A program made the position numbers and the translations under genes. Of a stretch of 64,000 nt of DNA, positions 24,301-33,957 are shown piece by piece (position 1 is the first letter of the stretch; every line of letters begins with the position of its first letter). The notes beneath the pieces were generated by a model. The model was given only the letters and a program-made list of their open reading frames with translations. It had not been told where the DNA came from and did not search any database. The stretch spans positions 682,001 to 746,000 of the forward strand of contig CP126195.1 of assembly GCA_030272155.1 (NCBI GenBank), read 5' to 3'. This DNA comes from Tetradesmus obliquus (taxonomy: Eukaryota > Chlorophyta > Chlorophyceae > Sphaeropleales > Scenedesmaceae).

Positions 24301-26747
24301 TGAGGATGTGAGGCTGAGCACTGCTGCAGTGAGCGGGTAGGACTTTGCAGGAACCTCCAGGTTGTCCTGCAAGGCCTGCAGGAAAAGTAACCGGCGGCAG
24401 ACATGGGGGCAAACGTTGGAAAAGATGTGAGCAGCAGCAGCGCGCCTGCGCTGTGCGGCAGGCAGGACAAAAGCGCAGCATGGTTGTCTGGAACAAAACT
24501 GGAGCGGACACGAAGGAAACCGTTGTTACATATGTTACAGGTATTCCAGGTGTCTGCATTGTGTAAAACATGACTCCTGCCGCACCTGCAGCGTCTCAAG
24601 CGCCCGCCAGTCCTCCGCAGCTTCAGCAGCAACAAAAAGGCAGCGACGACTCCAACACCACGCCCACAACACCCCCAAACGATCCAGGACAGCAGCCAGC
24701 TTTTCAACTACTGCAGCCATCACGCACAAAAAATGTCGTGCCGCCCTTTCATGTACAGATCATAACACCACCAAGCACTGCCAAGCCAAAGCAGTCATGT
24801 AGTCACTTGTTTGGTAAACAAACCACTTTTCAGGCTCTCTTCCCGCACCTGCAGCGTCTCCAGCGTCCGCCAGTCCTCAACAGCTTCCGCAGCCAGCTGC
24901 TGCTGCTGCTGCCGCTGCACCCAGCCCGCCAGAGCCTCCAGCGGCACCAGCGGCAGCGGCTCGTTACAATTCGAATTCAAACTGCCCGCAAACAGCTGGC
25001 AGGAGCCCAGTGCTGCCAGCACACGCCCTGGCTGGCAGCCTGCTGCTGCAGATGCAGCCAGCAGGCAATCTGCTAGCGCTTCCAGCACCTGCTGGCCAAA
25101 TTCAAACTGGCTGCTTTTCCCGCCATTTCCTGCAGTCGCTGCGCTGGCGGTTGCAGCGAGCGCTGGCAGCACATTGAGTGAGGCGATAATAACATCCAGC
25201 CAGTCCATCTTTTGGCTGCCTGCGTAGTCAATGCGGACTTTCATCAGGGGCTTGGCGAGCAAGGGCTCTGACTTGAGGAGTGCTGCTAGCAGCTTCAAGA
25301 TGAGGCGCAGGTCCTGCAAGGAAATGCAAGGGCAAGTGAGGCACAGGAAGCAGTCATGTTATGTTGCAGCTATGTCTTCATCAGGAGCTTGGCCAGCAGA
25401 GGTTCTGACTTGAGGAGTGCTGCTAGCAGCTTCAAGATGAGGCGCAGGTCCTGCAAGGAAATGCAAGGGCAAGTGAGGCACAGGAAGCAGTCATGTTGTG
25501 TTGCAGCTCCTGTTTCATCAGGGGCTTGGTGAGCAGGGGTCCTTGGGCTTGAGCAGCGCAGCCAGCAGCATCATGATGACCTCAAACGCAAGGGCAAGTG
25601 AGGTGCAACAAATGGCAAGTTCTTTTTTTGCAAAGCACGGCAGGCAGCATGACTAACATCGTGATAGAGGAATTGACACAACATGGCAGAAAACATACAG
25701 AACAGAGGATACATAATATATGACGGGACTAGCAACAAAGATTGCGGCATCCAGTGCAATCTACCCACACGCCTGCCAGTACTCGCTGCCGCCACTGCCT
25801 GCCGTGCCACATTCACCACATGTTAGAAAACACAACAGGCAGCAAAGGCGCACGCCCGCAGTGCAGTATGTTTGCACACACCTGCCAGTACTGGCTGCCA
25901 GCACTAAGACAAGAGCACGACCGACACACCAACCATACACAAGATGTTAAAGCACTCAGTGCAGGCCTGTCCACTCACCTGCCAGTACTCGCTGCCGGCC
26001 ACTGCCTGCCTGGCCACATTCGCCGCATGACAGACAGCATAACATGCAGCAGAAGCGCAAGCCGTGCAGTGCAGTTTTTCGGAGACGCACACCTGCCAGT
26101 ACTGGCTGCCAGAACTAGGACCAGAGCATGACAGACACACCAAACAAACACAAGATGTAAAAGCATTCGGTGCAGGCCTGCCCGCGCACCTGCCAATGCT
26201 CACTGCCAGCCACTGCCTGCCGTGCCACATTCACCGCATGCAGCTGCTGCAGGCAGTGCGCCGCACGCGCCAGCAGCAGCACCGGCCCAATGCCCTCCTC
26301 TGCTTGCACATCCCAGGCCACAAGGAAAGAGCCTTGGTCTGCTGCTGCTGCTGCTGGTGCTCCGCCGTCTGAAGCTGCTGCTGTTGCTGCTGCTGACTTG
26401 ACAAACTCTGGGAGAGGATACACCTTTCCGCGGATGCCCTGCAGCAGACAAGCATACTGAGGTGTCAGGCTATCTTCGCTGTGGGGTGACGCAGCCAAAA
26501 GCAGCGGCAACAGCCCTGCAGCCACCTGCTCTGCAAGTCAAGTCCCTTGGCAGAAGCAAGCTACACAACTCGCAGATCTAGCGGCTGCGCAGCATACGCA
26601 CCTGTGCACCAGCGCAAGCATCACCTATACTATTCTGTGCTCGTCTACATTTGCACCACAAGCCACGCACCTGTGGCAGGTTGCTGCCCTGCACCTCGGG
26701 CGCCTTGGGCCATGGCAGCTCCTGCATCAGCAGCGCCTCATCACCCT

Positions 26748-26795
<48 letters not shown>

Positions 26796-29700
26796 GCAGC
26801 GGCAGCAGCAGCAGCAGCAGCGACACAGCAGCAAGATCTTGTCACAATGCTTGCTGCCGATGGTGGCTTTGCTGCTGGGGAAGCCACCATGTGCTGCTCT
26901 GAGGTCGCCTGGGCTGCCTGTTGTGCATCAGCAGTATATTGTGTTGTAGTTTTGTGCGGCGGCAGTATATCTGTTGCCCATGAACACGCCAGGGCCTTGC
27001 AGGCAGCAAAGGCGTGGTGACATCCAACCGCCCTGTCACTGGCAGGGCAGACACATACAATGATGCCATGTATCATCCGCAGCCAGCAGAGTAACAATCA
27101 GGTGCCTTGTCTGGTCTGACTTTTGAACTGCTGCACTGCACACGCAGCTCAAATTTGCTCGCAGACCACCACCCGACAGCAATAGCAGCACTTGTGTAAG
27201 GGGCTTTCCACTCACCTGCAGCAGCACGCCTGCGCTGCCTGCCTCATACGCAACCGCCAGACTTGGCTTATTGCAGATGTAGCTATAAGCTGCATCGCCA
27301 GCCTCCCTGCCTTGGCACAGGCCAGTGGTCAGCTGCAGGAAGGGCCCGGGGACTGCAGGGAACATGGCGGCTGCCTCATCGAGAAAGTGGCGCAGCGGGC
27401 GGGTGGCGTCCAGGGACTCGTCCCACACCTGCTGCGCCAGCTGCGGGGAGTCTGCAGGGAGTAAAGCAAGTTTTGCAGAGCAAAAACAGGGCATGAAAGG
27501 GTTGTGTTGTTCCATAAGCAGGCACATGCAGAAGCAACAGCAGCCGCAGGGTGGTGGTCAGTGTCAGGAAAGGCCCGGGGCATGCAGGGAACATGGCGGC
27601 TGCCTCATCCAGGAAATGGCGCAGCGGGCGGGTGGCGTCCTGGGACTCGTCCCACACCTGCTGCGCCAGCTGCGGGCAGTCTGCAGGTCAAAGAAAGTAG
27701 CATTGCAATGGGGAGAGAAGGCCGCTGGAAAGGAGTTTGTCTGATGAATCAAGAACGGTAGCAGCAGCATGTGCAAGGCAAGCAGGCGACATAGCCCTAC
27801 AAGCTGTGCCAGCGAAGCCGTTTGTTTTTGTGTTTCCTTGCTTTCTCACCTGCCACCACAGCTGCCCACAGCTCCAGCAGCTGACTCAGCACCGTCCCCG
27901 GCAGCCGCCAGGGGCTCAGGTCAAAGGCGGCACTCCACATTACACAATGTCATTAAAATAATAAAGTTCCTCCCCTCCCCCACCAGCCACCACAGCCGCC
28001 CACAGCTCCAGCAGCTGACTCAGCACCTGCCCCGGCAGCCTCCAGGGGCTCAGGTCAAAGGCAGCAGCCATCCGGCACTATCATGCACTTCTTCATCATT
28101 GTCATCGGTTCTATGAGCGATTGTGGATTTTTTCCACAGAAACCTCTTGCAACCTCTTTGATATGCCCCACCTGCCACCACAGCCGCCCACAGTTCCAGC
28201 AGCTGACTCAGCACCTGCCCCGGCAGCCTCCAGGGACTCAGGTCAAAGGCAGCAGCCATGAGGCATAAGCCTTGCAGCAGCAGGCCCCTGAACAGACCCC
28301 CATACCGGCGTGCCTATAATCTGCAGGAACTACGCACCACACACGGCCAGCTGCACCACAACATGACAAAAGCCCCATCTGGCATCCCGCCGCTATTTGT
28401 TTTCAATTTCTTGCTGTCTCACCTGCCACCACCGCCGCCCATAGCTCCAGCAGCTGCGTCAGCACCTGCTCCGGCAGCAAGCAAGCCAACTGCACCCACA
28501 ATATACATAAGGCCCATCTGGCACCCCACAGCAAGTAATATTATTACAATTATAAACGTGAGTTTTTATGTGTACGCACCTGCCACCACAGCCGCCCAGA
28601 GCTCCAGCAGCTGACTCAGCACCTGCCCAGGCAGCCTCCACGGGCTCAGGTCAAAGGCAGCAGCCATGAGGCACAAGCCTTGCAGCAGCAGGCCCCTGAA
28701 CAGGCCCCCTGCCAGCATGCCTATATCAGCTGCAGGAACTATGCACTGCACACAGACAGCTGCACCACAACTCAACACAAAAGCCCCATCTGGCACCCCG
28801 CCCCAAGGTGTTTCTGGTTTTCTTGTTATTCTTACCTGCCACCACCGCCGCCCACAGCTTCAGCAGCTGCGTCAGCACCTGCCCGGGCAGCCAGCAAGCC
28901 GACTGCACCACAATATACATAAGGCCCATCTGGCACCCCACAGCAAGCATTACTATCATTGTTAATATAAGGTGATTTTGTATGTGCCCTCACCTGCCAC
29001 CACAGCCGCCCAGAGCTCCAGCAGCTGCGTCAGCACTGTCCCAGGCAGCCTCCAGGGACTCAGGTCAAAGGCAGCAGCCATGAGGCACAGCCCCTGCAGC
29101 AGCAGGCCCCTGAACAGGCCGCCTGCCAGCGTGACGGGGGCCAGCTCCTCTTGTTGTAATGGGGCTGCGATGGCTGCAAAGCCGCCTGCCTGCAGCGCCA
29201 TTTGCTGGATGCTCTCCGAGATGGCATCTGCACAGAAGCGCAGCGCAAACAATGGATGAGTGGGTTGAGGACTGAGGATTTTTGGGGTGAGGATAGGTAT
29301 CGGCTTGAGCAGAAGCAGCGCCATCTGCTGAATGCTCTCAGAGATGGCATCTGCATGAATAGAGGCAAGAATTGGATGTGTCGGATGACAGTCAACACGG
29401 GCGAGAACAAGAGTGTGCTGAAGCAGAGGCAGCGCCATCTGCTGAATGCTCTGCAAGATGGCATCTGCAACAAAGCAAGCACTGGATGTGTGGATCAAAC
29501 CCTAATCAGAAGTACTGACCCACCTGCAGCTCCCCTGTAGCTGGCCAGCAGCCAGTTGCACGCATACACCGACAGCAGCCACCACAACTTGCGTTCTTGG
29601 TTGTACTGGTTGTACGCATACACCGACAGCAACCGAAACAACAAATTTTCAGATCGCCTACACGAGTTGGCTTAAACCCAACAAAACAAGGGCAATAGCA

Positions 29701-32700
29701 CGTGTTTGAAAATCAATCGAAACCTGCCTGCGGCTCCCCTGTGGCTGGCCAGCAGCTGGTTGTACGCATACACCGACAGCAGCGCCAGCGCACTGCCAGG
29801 CACGTGCTGCCGCCAGCCCATTAGTGCAGCCTCACATATCAGTCAACTGTTGACCGCTGCCACTGCAGGCATGTGCACCTAGCCCTGTGGCTAATATCAC
29901 CGACTTGTGTCACTAATACACCCAGCGAAATTTGGTTGAAATCTGATTACCTGCGGCGCCTCTGTAGCTAGCCAGCAGCTGGTTGTACGCATACACCGAC
30001 AGCAGCGCCAGCACACTGCCAGGCACGTGCTGCCGCCAGCCCATTAGTGCTGCCTCAGCGCTGCGCCACTGCCTAAAAGCACACACGCCGCGGGGCAGTG
30101 CCCCGCCGCTCTGCTGCACCGAGGCTGCGGCCCCTGCCAGGCGCTGCAGCAGCTGCCCTGGCTTCAGTGCTGCCAGCAGCAGCGCACACGCCTGCATGGT
30201 GTAGTTGTCAGCAGGATGAAAGCGAGTGAGTGACTGGATGCAGACAGGACTGCTTGCACTGAGGTTGCGGCTCCTGCCAGGCGCTGCAGCAGCTGCCCTG
30301 GCTTCAGCGCCGCCAGCAGCAACGCACACGCCTGCAGGGTGCATGCCATGTGCCAGCAGGTGCATGCCATGTGCCAGCAGCAACGCACACGCCTGCAGGG
30401 TGCATGCCATGTGCCAGCAGGTGCATCAGTAGGTTGGCGATAATCTTAGACCTAAGCTGTGTCCTATTGACATTGGTGAAGTACAAAACACGTGCATCGC
30501 CGACACTGTCAACACGGTCATGCTTGCACTGCTGCTGTCTCCTGCACCAAAGCACCCTAGCTCAGCTTGCTGCATGCTTACAGTCCCGCGCACCCACCAG
30601 AGCCTCTCCCAGCTGCTGCATGTTGGCTGCCTGGCTGTCTCCCGCAGCCCAGCCGCCGCGCTGCTGCTGCTGCTGCAGCCCGCCACCTGCACCACCTCCT
30701 GCAAGCGTTCCTGCAAGCATGCCTGCGCCGCCGCCGGGCCCAGCCACAAACACAGCCTCTCCCAGCAGCTGCAGCAGCTGCAGCAGCCTCTCCTCACTGC
30801 ACTCTGGCCAGCGCATTGCCTGAAGATCCTGCAAGAGGATCTTGGCCTGTGCTGCATCCTCTGCTGCTGCTTCGCCTGCTGCGTCGCCTGCTGCTGCTGA
30901 TGATGTGGCAAGAGTCGCTAGGGCGTGGCAGGCTGGGGAGGTGGCTGGGTCAGGGCCGCAGTAAAGCTGAGTCAGCAGGCACAGCAGCTCGCAGCGCTCG
31001 TGCAGCTGGTGCAGGTGCAGCCGCTGCTCCAGGTCTGCTGGCTTCACCTGCAAGCAAGGAATCAAAATATGTTATGCAGCATTAAGACGAGTTTGGTGGG
31101 CAAGGATGTGCGTCCGTGTTTCATGGTGTCTAGTCTCAAGCCATTCGTCTCGATGCAGCTGAACCACGGATGGTGCCGGGAGCCTGAAGCAACCACTCCT
31201 CCCTCCCAATACCTGCTGTGAGAAAAGTGTGGGGCACATGCAGGTGCAGGCGCCGCTCCCGGTCTGCTGGCTTCACCTGCGTTTGAGGCAGCGCACCACA
31301 CACGACACACATATACAGTGCTGGTGGTGGGCAGGCGCGTGCCTTTGTGTTGTATGCTGTGCTGCTGCCCGCAGATCTCCCTCAACCAACCCCCCATGTG
31401 CATCGCTTGCTTGCTCATTCGAATCTTAATGCAAAGTTGATGGCACATAGCACTGCAGAGGCTGAAGTCCCTGCACCCGATAGCAGCCTGTTTTTGCACT
31501 CACCATGTGACGCAGCTCTGCTGCTGGCTGCATATGCTTGCTGTGCAGCTATCATCCCACACTGCAATGCAGCAGCAAGCACATCTCCAGCCATCTGCAT
31601 CCTCACTCACCACATGACACAGCTCTGCTGCTGGCTGCACCGCCACCAGCGCTCCAGCTGCGGCACCAGCGCTACTTCCAGCGCCTCCGCCGCTGCCGCC
31701 GCCAGCTGCTGCTGCTGCTGCTGCTGCTGTGCTGCGTGGCTTGAGCAGCGCTGCCAGGCTGTCTGCTGCCTTGCCCTCCCAGCCTGCCTCCAGCAGCCTT
31801 TTTAGAAGATCCCTGCAGGGCTGCGAGGCATCTGCTGCCACATCCACTGCAGGCAGCAGCCGCAGCAGCAGCAGCAGGTGTGCATCGTCAGAGTCATTAC
31901 GAAGGAAACAAGTGCGTGGCGTTTGCTGTTGCTGCTGCATGTTGTGGTGTCACTGAAGTGTGGCGTGCACTGCTGGCGTGTACATGCAGACGCTGCGGAC
32001 AGTTGCCCCAGTGCTGATGAACCCTGTGGTATAAAGATACCTTTACATCTCAGCAGGCAGCAGGCCCGTGACATACAGCGCATCCCTGCAGCTGCTGCAC
32101 CAAACACTACCCATTATGTAAGTGACAGCCATAGACCTTACTCACTTGCGGTCATGACGATGAACTGCTGGCACTTTGCCAGGTAGATGCGCTCCTCTGC
32201 ATAGTAGTCAGCCACGCCCTGCACCACATCCAACGGCAGCACTGCTTGCCCCGGGCTGCTGCTGGGCTTAGCTGCTGTTGATGCTGCTGCAGCTGGTGCT
32301 ACGCCTGTGCCTGCTGCTGGTGCTGGCAGCGCCAGCGGTGCTGCTGCTGCAGGAGCTGCTGCTGCGGGTGCTGCTGCTGGAGGCGGTATGCTGATGTCAT
32401 TGTCCTTCAGCCAGCGCTTGAGCAGCAGATGGCACTGCAGCTCATCCAAGTTCTGCAATACACAATATTTTTTTAAATGATCAACAATCATACTACACGT
32501 GGTGACAGGTACGATGCAGGAGGTGAAATACTGCTGGAGAGCAGTGACAGCAGCAGTAGCAGCAGTTTGCATTTGAATGTTGAGCACCCGTCGGCGATCA
32601 GGCACTATCGACGCGTCAGAGTAATTTGATCGTTAACAAACCGTCGAGCAAACTCACCAGCAGTTGGCTGAGCTCTGCTGTGGCGCTTGCCAGGTGCTTG

Positions 32701-32933
32701 TCGATGCCGATTCCACGCTTGGCGCCCCAGGCCGGTGCCTTATGCGCTCCTCCGCTATTAACAGCATTTGCTGACTTTTCGTTGGGCCCAGAGAACTTGC
32801 TGAGGCCTTCCAGCAGCCAGCCAAAGTTCAAGTTGAGCAGCTCAGTCAGCCCAGAGAGGCTGGATCTGTTTGCTGCCTGCAGCTGCTGGCAGACCTGCTT
32901 GAAGGGCAGCCAGTAAAGCTCTGAGGTATCCAT
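11539..32933 (-). CDS. NUP188: Nucleoporin NUP188 homologue (28 exons)
   Basis: Large scaffold nucleoporin of the inner ring of the nuclear pore. Exons: 32658-32933, 32146-32452, 31611-31846, 30598-31047, 29951-30191, 28994-29227, 27216-27451, 26671-26745, 26190-26438, 24849-25313, 24030-24375, 23759-23854, 23402-23502, 22519-22638, 21860-22073, 21207-21307, 20802-20863, 20202-20523, 19120-19260, 18428-18595, 17480-17699, 16990-17149, 16579-16758, 16284-16464, 16156-16206, 13715-15777, 12742-13285, 11539-11787. Phases close over 8088 nt (2695 aa). Family hallmarks: ELYWLPFKQVCQQLQAANR at the N-terminus, DYYAEERIYLAKC, WDESLDATRPLRHFLDEAAA, YSYICNKPSLAVAYE and PLPEFVK. It is longer than plant NUP188 (about 1950 aa, from memory), mainly because exon 13715-15777 is full of Ala/Ser/Gln/Gly runs. 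Minor exon errors are likely. Confidence 0.85.
12166..12810 (-). repeat. Exon-edge array in NUP188 (5 copies, 3' edge AAKALAALQ)
   Basis: The exon end encoding GQGTWPAAKALAALQ with a GTGAG-type donor is used at 12742 and repeated at about 12618, 12448, 12339 and 12166. Two copies are truncated. The intervening intron segments (GCAACAGCGCCTGC..., ACTCACTGA...CAAACACAGTGC) are repeated as well. Confidence 0.85.
13488..13790 (-). repeat. Exon-edge duplications in NUP188 (3' edge of the 2-kb exon)
   Basis: The edge encoding AAAARLVEFVAAPSLDR at 13715-13765 has partial copies at about 13610-13660 (AAAARLVEHYCFIIEQ) and 13505-13545 (the CCTAGACAGGTGGG part). Both copies keep a GT donor. Confidence 0.65.
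13819..14475 (-). repeat. Cluster of TTAGGG (telomere-like) motifs inside NUP188 coding sequence
   Basis: On the coding strand TTAGGG occurs five times in this stretch, at about 13829, 13904, 13923, 14012 and 14458. Each reads as Leu-Gly (TTA GGG) in frame, several extended to GGTTTAGGG or TTAGGGTTT. One more, GGTTTAGGGTTTG, lies in the dehydrogenase at about 8790. They are interspersed, not tandem. Confidence 0.6.
15700..15960 (-). repeat. Exon-edge duplication, 5' edge of the 2-kb NUP188 exon, plus (CTG)n
   Basis: The start of the long exon (DKALQETCHLSSGPAARLLA, 15670-15777) is duplicated at about 15840-15960 (DKLLQETCHLSSGPATRLLA). Between them a (CTG)n tract on the coding strand (15783-15822) abuts the acceptor at 15778. 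Confidence 0.85.
16680..16960 (-). repeat. Duplicated 5' exon edge in NUP188 (FLFDxSRL pair)
   Basis: Copies at 16871-16955 (QFLFDCSRLVQLLGPLLVDE) and 16680-16758 (QFLFDSSRLMRLLGPFTIDE). Only the second continues into a long exon with a donor in the required phase, so it is used in the model. The first ends at a donor in phase 0, which fits neither neighbouring exon. A (CTG)n tract at 16798-16827 lies upstream of the second acceptor. Confidence 0.75.
17149..17422. repeat. CAG/CTG tracts around NUP188 exon 22
   Basis: A tract at 17154-17200 reads CTG on the coding strand and ends in CTGCAG, directly before exon 22. A second tract at 17393-17422 has the opposite orientation (CAG on the coding strand) inside the same intron, an exception to the orientation rule. 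Confidence 0.85.
17630..18135 (-). repeat. Exon-edge array in NUP188 (3 copies, LQLGASA..TADALS)
   Basis: The 5' edge encoding QLGASAITGAWGPPTLTADA (17630-17699) recurs at about 17845-17915 and 18050-18132 with acceptor-like AG ends. The 17.6-kb copy is the one that extends into the full exon. Confidence 0.8.
18880..19150 (-). repeat. Exon-edge array in NUP188 (3 copies, LLLELLSVQ)
   Basis: The exon end encoding LLLELLSVQ with a GTCAGTG/GTGCGT donor at 19120-19150 is repeated at about 19005-19040 and 18885-18925. Confidence 0.7.
19503..20310 (-). repeat. Exon-edge array in NUP188 (5 copies, about 100-115 bp of exon each)
   Basis: Five copies of the edge encoding ATLWECQGAAHGAVELLRAQ and PDFWKAFK lie at about 19503-19592, 19670-19766, 19852-19966, 20033-20135 and 20202-20310. 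Four carry a GT donor (GTGAGC, GTGATC, GTGAGC, GTACTC). The full-length exon at 20202 carries GC. Linking intron fragments with AACACACAGA...CGCA are repeated too. Confidence 0.9.
21320..21369 (-). repeat. (CTG)n tract upstream of NUP188 exon 16
   Basis: A pure CTG run on the coding strand is followed by CTGGGGCCGCAACGCATGCAG and the exon 16 acceptor at 21308. A similar shorter run at 20864-20890 precedes exon 17. Confidence 0.85.
21653..22290 (-). repeat. Exon-edge array in NUP188 (Gly/Pro-rich exon, 2-3 copies)
   Basis: The Gly-rich exon at 21860-22073 is nearly repeated at 21653-21790, from the middle of the exon through its donor. The start (AGPSTAASPSGFGYSST) is repeated again at about 22228-22286. 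Copies therefore exist of both edges of one exon. Confidence 0.85.
22519..22895 (-). repeat. Exon-edge array in NUP188 (3 copies, GGGLSPAAII)
   Basis: The acceptor and first codons of exon 14 (DPPGGGLSPAAIIASYA) at 22590-22638 recur at about 22715-22762 and 22845-22890 with the same CAG acceptor and DPRG/DPRV starts. Confidence 0.85.
23075..23502 (-). repeat. Exon-edge array in NUP188 (4 copies, SPEMPLQQYWGAV)
   Basis: Four copies of the exon 13 end (CHLSPEMPLQQYWGAV plus GTGAG donor) lie at about 23076-23130, 23170-23225, 23283-23340 and 23398-23460, spaced about 110-115 bp. A conserved intron piece (CTACA...CAGGCTACAA) sits between copies. Confidence 0.9.
24570..25570 (-). repeat. Edge copies on both sides of NUP188 exon 10
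   Basis: The 3' edge (VEDWRTLETLQ plus GTGCGG) at 24849 is repeated at about 24578-24620. The 5' edge (DLRLILKLLAALLKSEPLLA) at 25240-25313 is repeated at about 25380-25452 and in degenerate form at 25510-25585. Both ends of a single exon have been amplified outward. Confidence 0.85.
25765..26240 (-). repeat. Exon-edge array in NUP188 (about 5 copies, NVARQAVAGSEYWQ)
   Basis: The exon 9 end (NVARQAVAGSEHWQ plus GTGCGC) at 26190 recurs at about 25975-26030 and 25768-25820. Shorter pieces carrying only the SQYWQ/GTGTG part lie at about 26085 and 25878. Intron segments with CAAGATGTTAAAGCA are co-repeated. Confidence 0.8.
26746..26822 (-). repeat. (CTG)n tract upstream of NUP188 exon 8
   Basis: On the coding strand an interrupted CTG run of about 75 nt ends in CTGCAG, directly before exon 8 (25 codons, GDEALLMQELPWPKAPEVQG start). 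It fills the pyrimidine-tract position. Confidence 0.9.
27331..27690 (-). repeat. Exon-edge duplication, 5' edge of NUP188 exon 7
   Basis: The start of exon 7 (PQLAQQVWDESLDATRPLRH, about 120 bp from the acceptor at 27451) is repeated at 27555-27681 with 90% or so visible identity. The upstream copy then diverges in the intron. Confidence 0.9.
27850..29130 (-). repeat. Exon-edge array in NUP188 (7 copies, LLELWAAVVAG)
   Basis: Seven copies of the exon 6 end (SPWRLPG.VL.QLLELWAAVVA plus GT donor) start at about 27850, 27982, 28168, 28421, 28578, 28836 and 28994. Some extend further into the exon (GLCLMAAAFDL, GGLFRGLLL). Intron filler such as AAAGCCCCATCTGGCA...CC is also repeated. Every copy retains a GT donor. 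Only the 28994 copy is attached to the exon's acceptor. Confidence 0.9.
29180..29480 (-). repeat. Exon-edge array, 5' edge of NUP188 exon 6 (3 copies)
   Basis: The acceptor plus DAISESIQQMAL start at 29190-29227 recurs at about 29312-29350 and 29428-29465. Each copy has a T-rich GCAG acceptor. Together with the 7-copy array, both edges of exon 6 are amplified. Confidence 0.85.
29530..30430 (-). repeat. Edge copies on both sides of NUP188 exon 5
   Basis: The 3' edge (VLALLSVYAYNQLLASY plus donor) of exon 5 is repeated at about 29720-29840 and 29530-29640. The 5' edge (ACALLLAALKPGQLLQRLAG) is repeated at about 30262-30335. Beyond it lies a short tandem of a roughly 40-bp unit containing GCATGCCATGTGCCAGCAG at 30336-30425. 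Confidence 0.85.
31245..31640 (-). repeat. Edge copies around NUP188 exons 3 and 4
   Basis: The exon 4 start (VKPADLEQRLHLH) is copied at about 31240-31280. The exon 3 end (QPAAELCHV plus GTGAG) at 31611-31640 is copied at 31500-31535 as QPAAELRHM plus GTGAG. Confidence 0.75.
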
Positions 32934-33957
32934 CTTTTGCAATCCCAACACTGGATGATCATACAGCACTCATGGGATCCGCTGCTGTGCAGCGCACGGG
33001 TTGTAAGTACAGCAATCTGATGTACCGCGTGCTTTTTAACTCAACAGTTGTATCTGGACCACAGAATATAAGATTTGGACTGTCCTTACACAAAAAGTTG
33101 TTGAGTGTGTGACGGTGTGGATTCAACATGCGGATGACAGAACCACACCACCCCACCCAACCTGTCTGACAGACGTCAAGTTCAAAGAAAGCTGCAAGGG
33201 CCACAGCAACCGACGACGCAAGTGCCATCAGCATTTGCAGTCACCAAGAAAGTTTTCGCTTGAGCCACTGCCAGCATTGCAGTTGTCAAAGTTGTCAGGT
33301 TATGCGGCTGTTGCTCCCACTGCAGCCTGCGGCAGTGCATCGGGGATGCAGTATGCTGCAGCCTGGCATGTGATCTTCAACAGCTGCCAATGGAAAGCTG
33401 CTGCGCTTGAAACACTTTTTTTGCAGTTCGTTTGCACGATAGTACACGCGTGCTGTTCATTTACAGGGGGCTGTAGCAGCGTCTGAGCTGTGTTGGTTAC
33501 TTGGCTGTTCATGCTGCTGGAGAACCGATACATCAGCTGTGTCACACTGATAAAAGTAGCAAATGTCGAATTTGCATAGGAGACGGTGTTCAGGTTACTG
33601 AGCTCTTCATGCTTTCATGGGCTGGCAGGAAAGGCTTTTCTCCGGGCAGGCGCACCTGTAGGCGCCAAGTGCGATCACTTGAACGTTCAAACGCATCACG
33701 GCCCCAGACTGGGCAAATCAACGCTTTCATCATCTCTCTGCAACGCTAGAGCGGCAACCACCATCACTTTGTGTATGGCCGTGCCGGGCCGGTGAGTGTT
33801 ATGGTAGGGCTTTTGATTCCTGTTCTCGTTCTTCTTCCTCGCACATCCCACGGCTTGTAAGCTGACACCGTAAGTTGTTATACGCTCTGTGCTTTCTTCT
33901 GTATTGCGCCTAAGCATTTACTGCCTGCAAGTTCCCGCGTACATTCAAGCAGCAGCA
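32934..33957. promoter_or_regulatory. Divergent promoter region between NUP188 and HPRT
   Basis: NUP188 starts at 32933 on the minus strand and HPRT at 33958 on the plus strand, so these 1.02 kb should contain both promoters and leaders. No TATA box or named element could be identified with confidence. The segment from about 33580 to 33950 is richer in A/T and nearly free of CAG repeats, unlike the surrounding introns. I found no coding exon in it. Confidence 0.4.
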
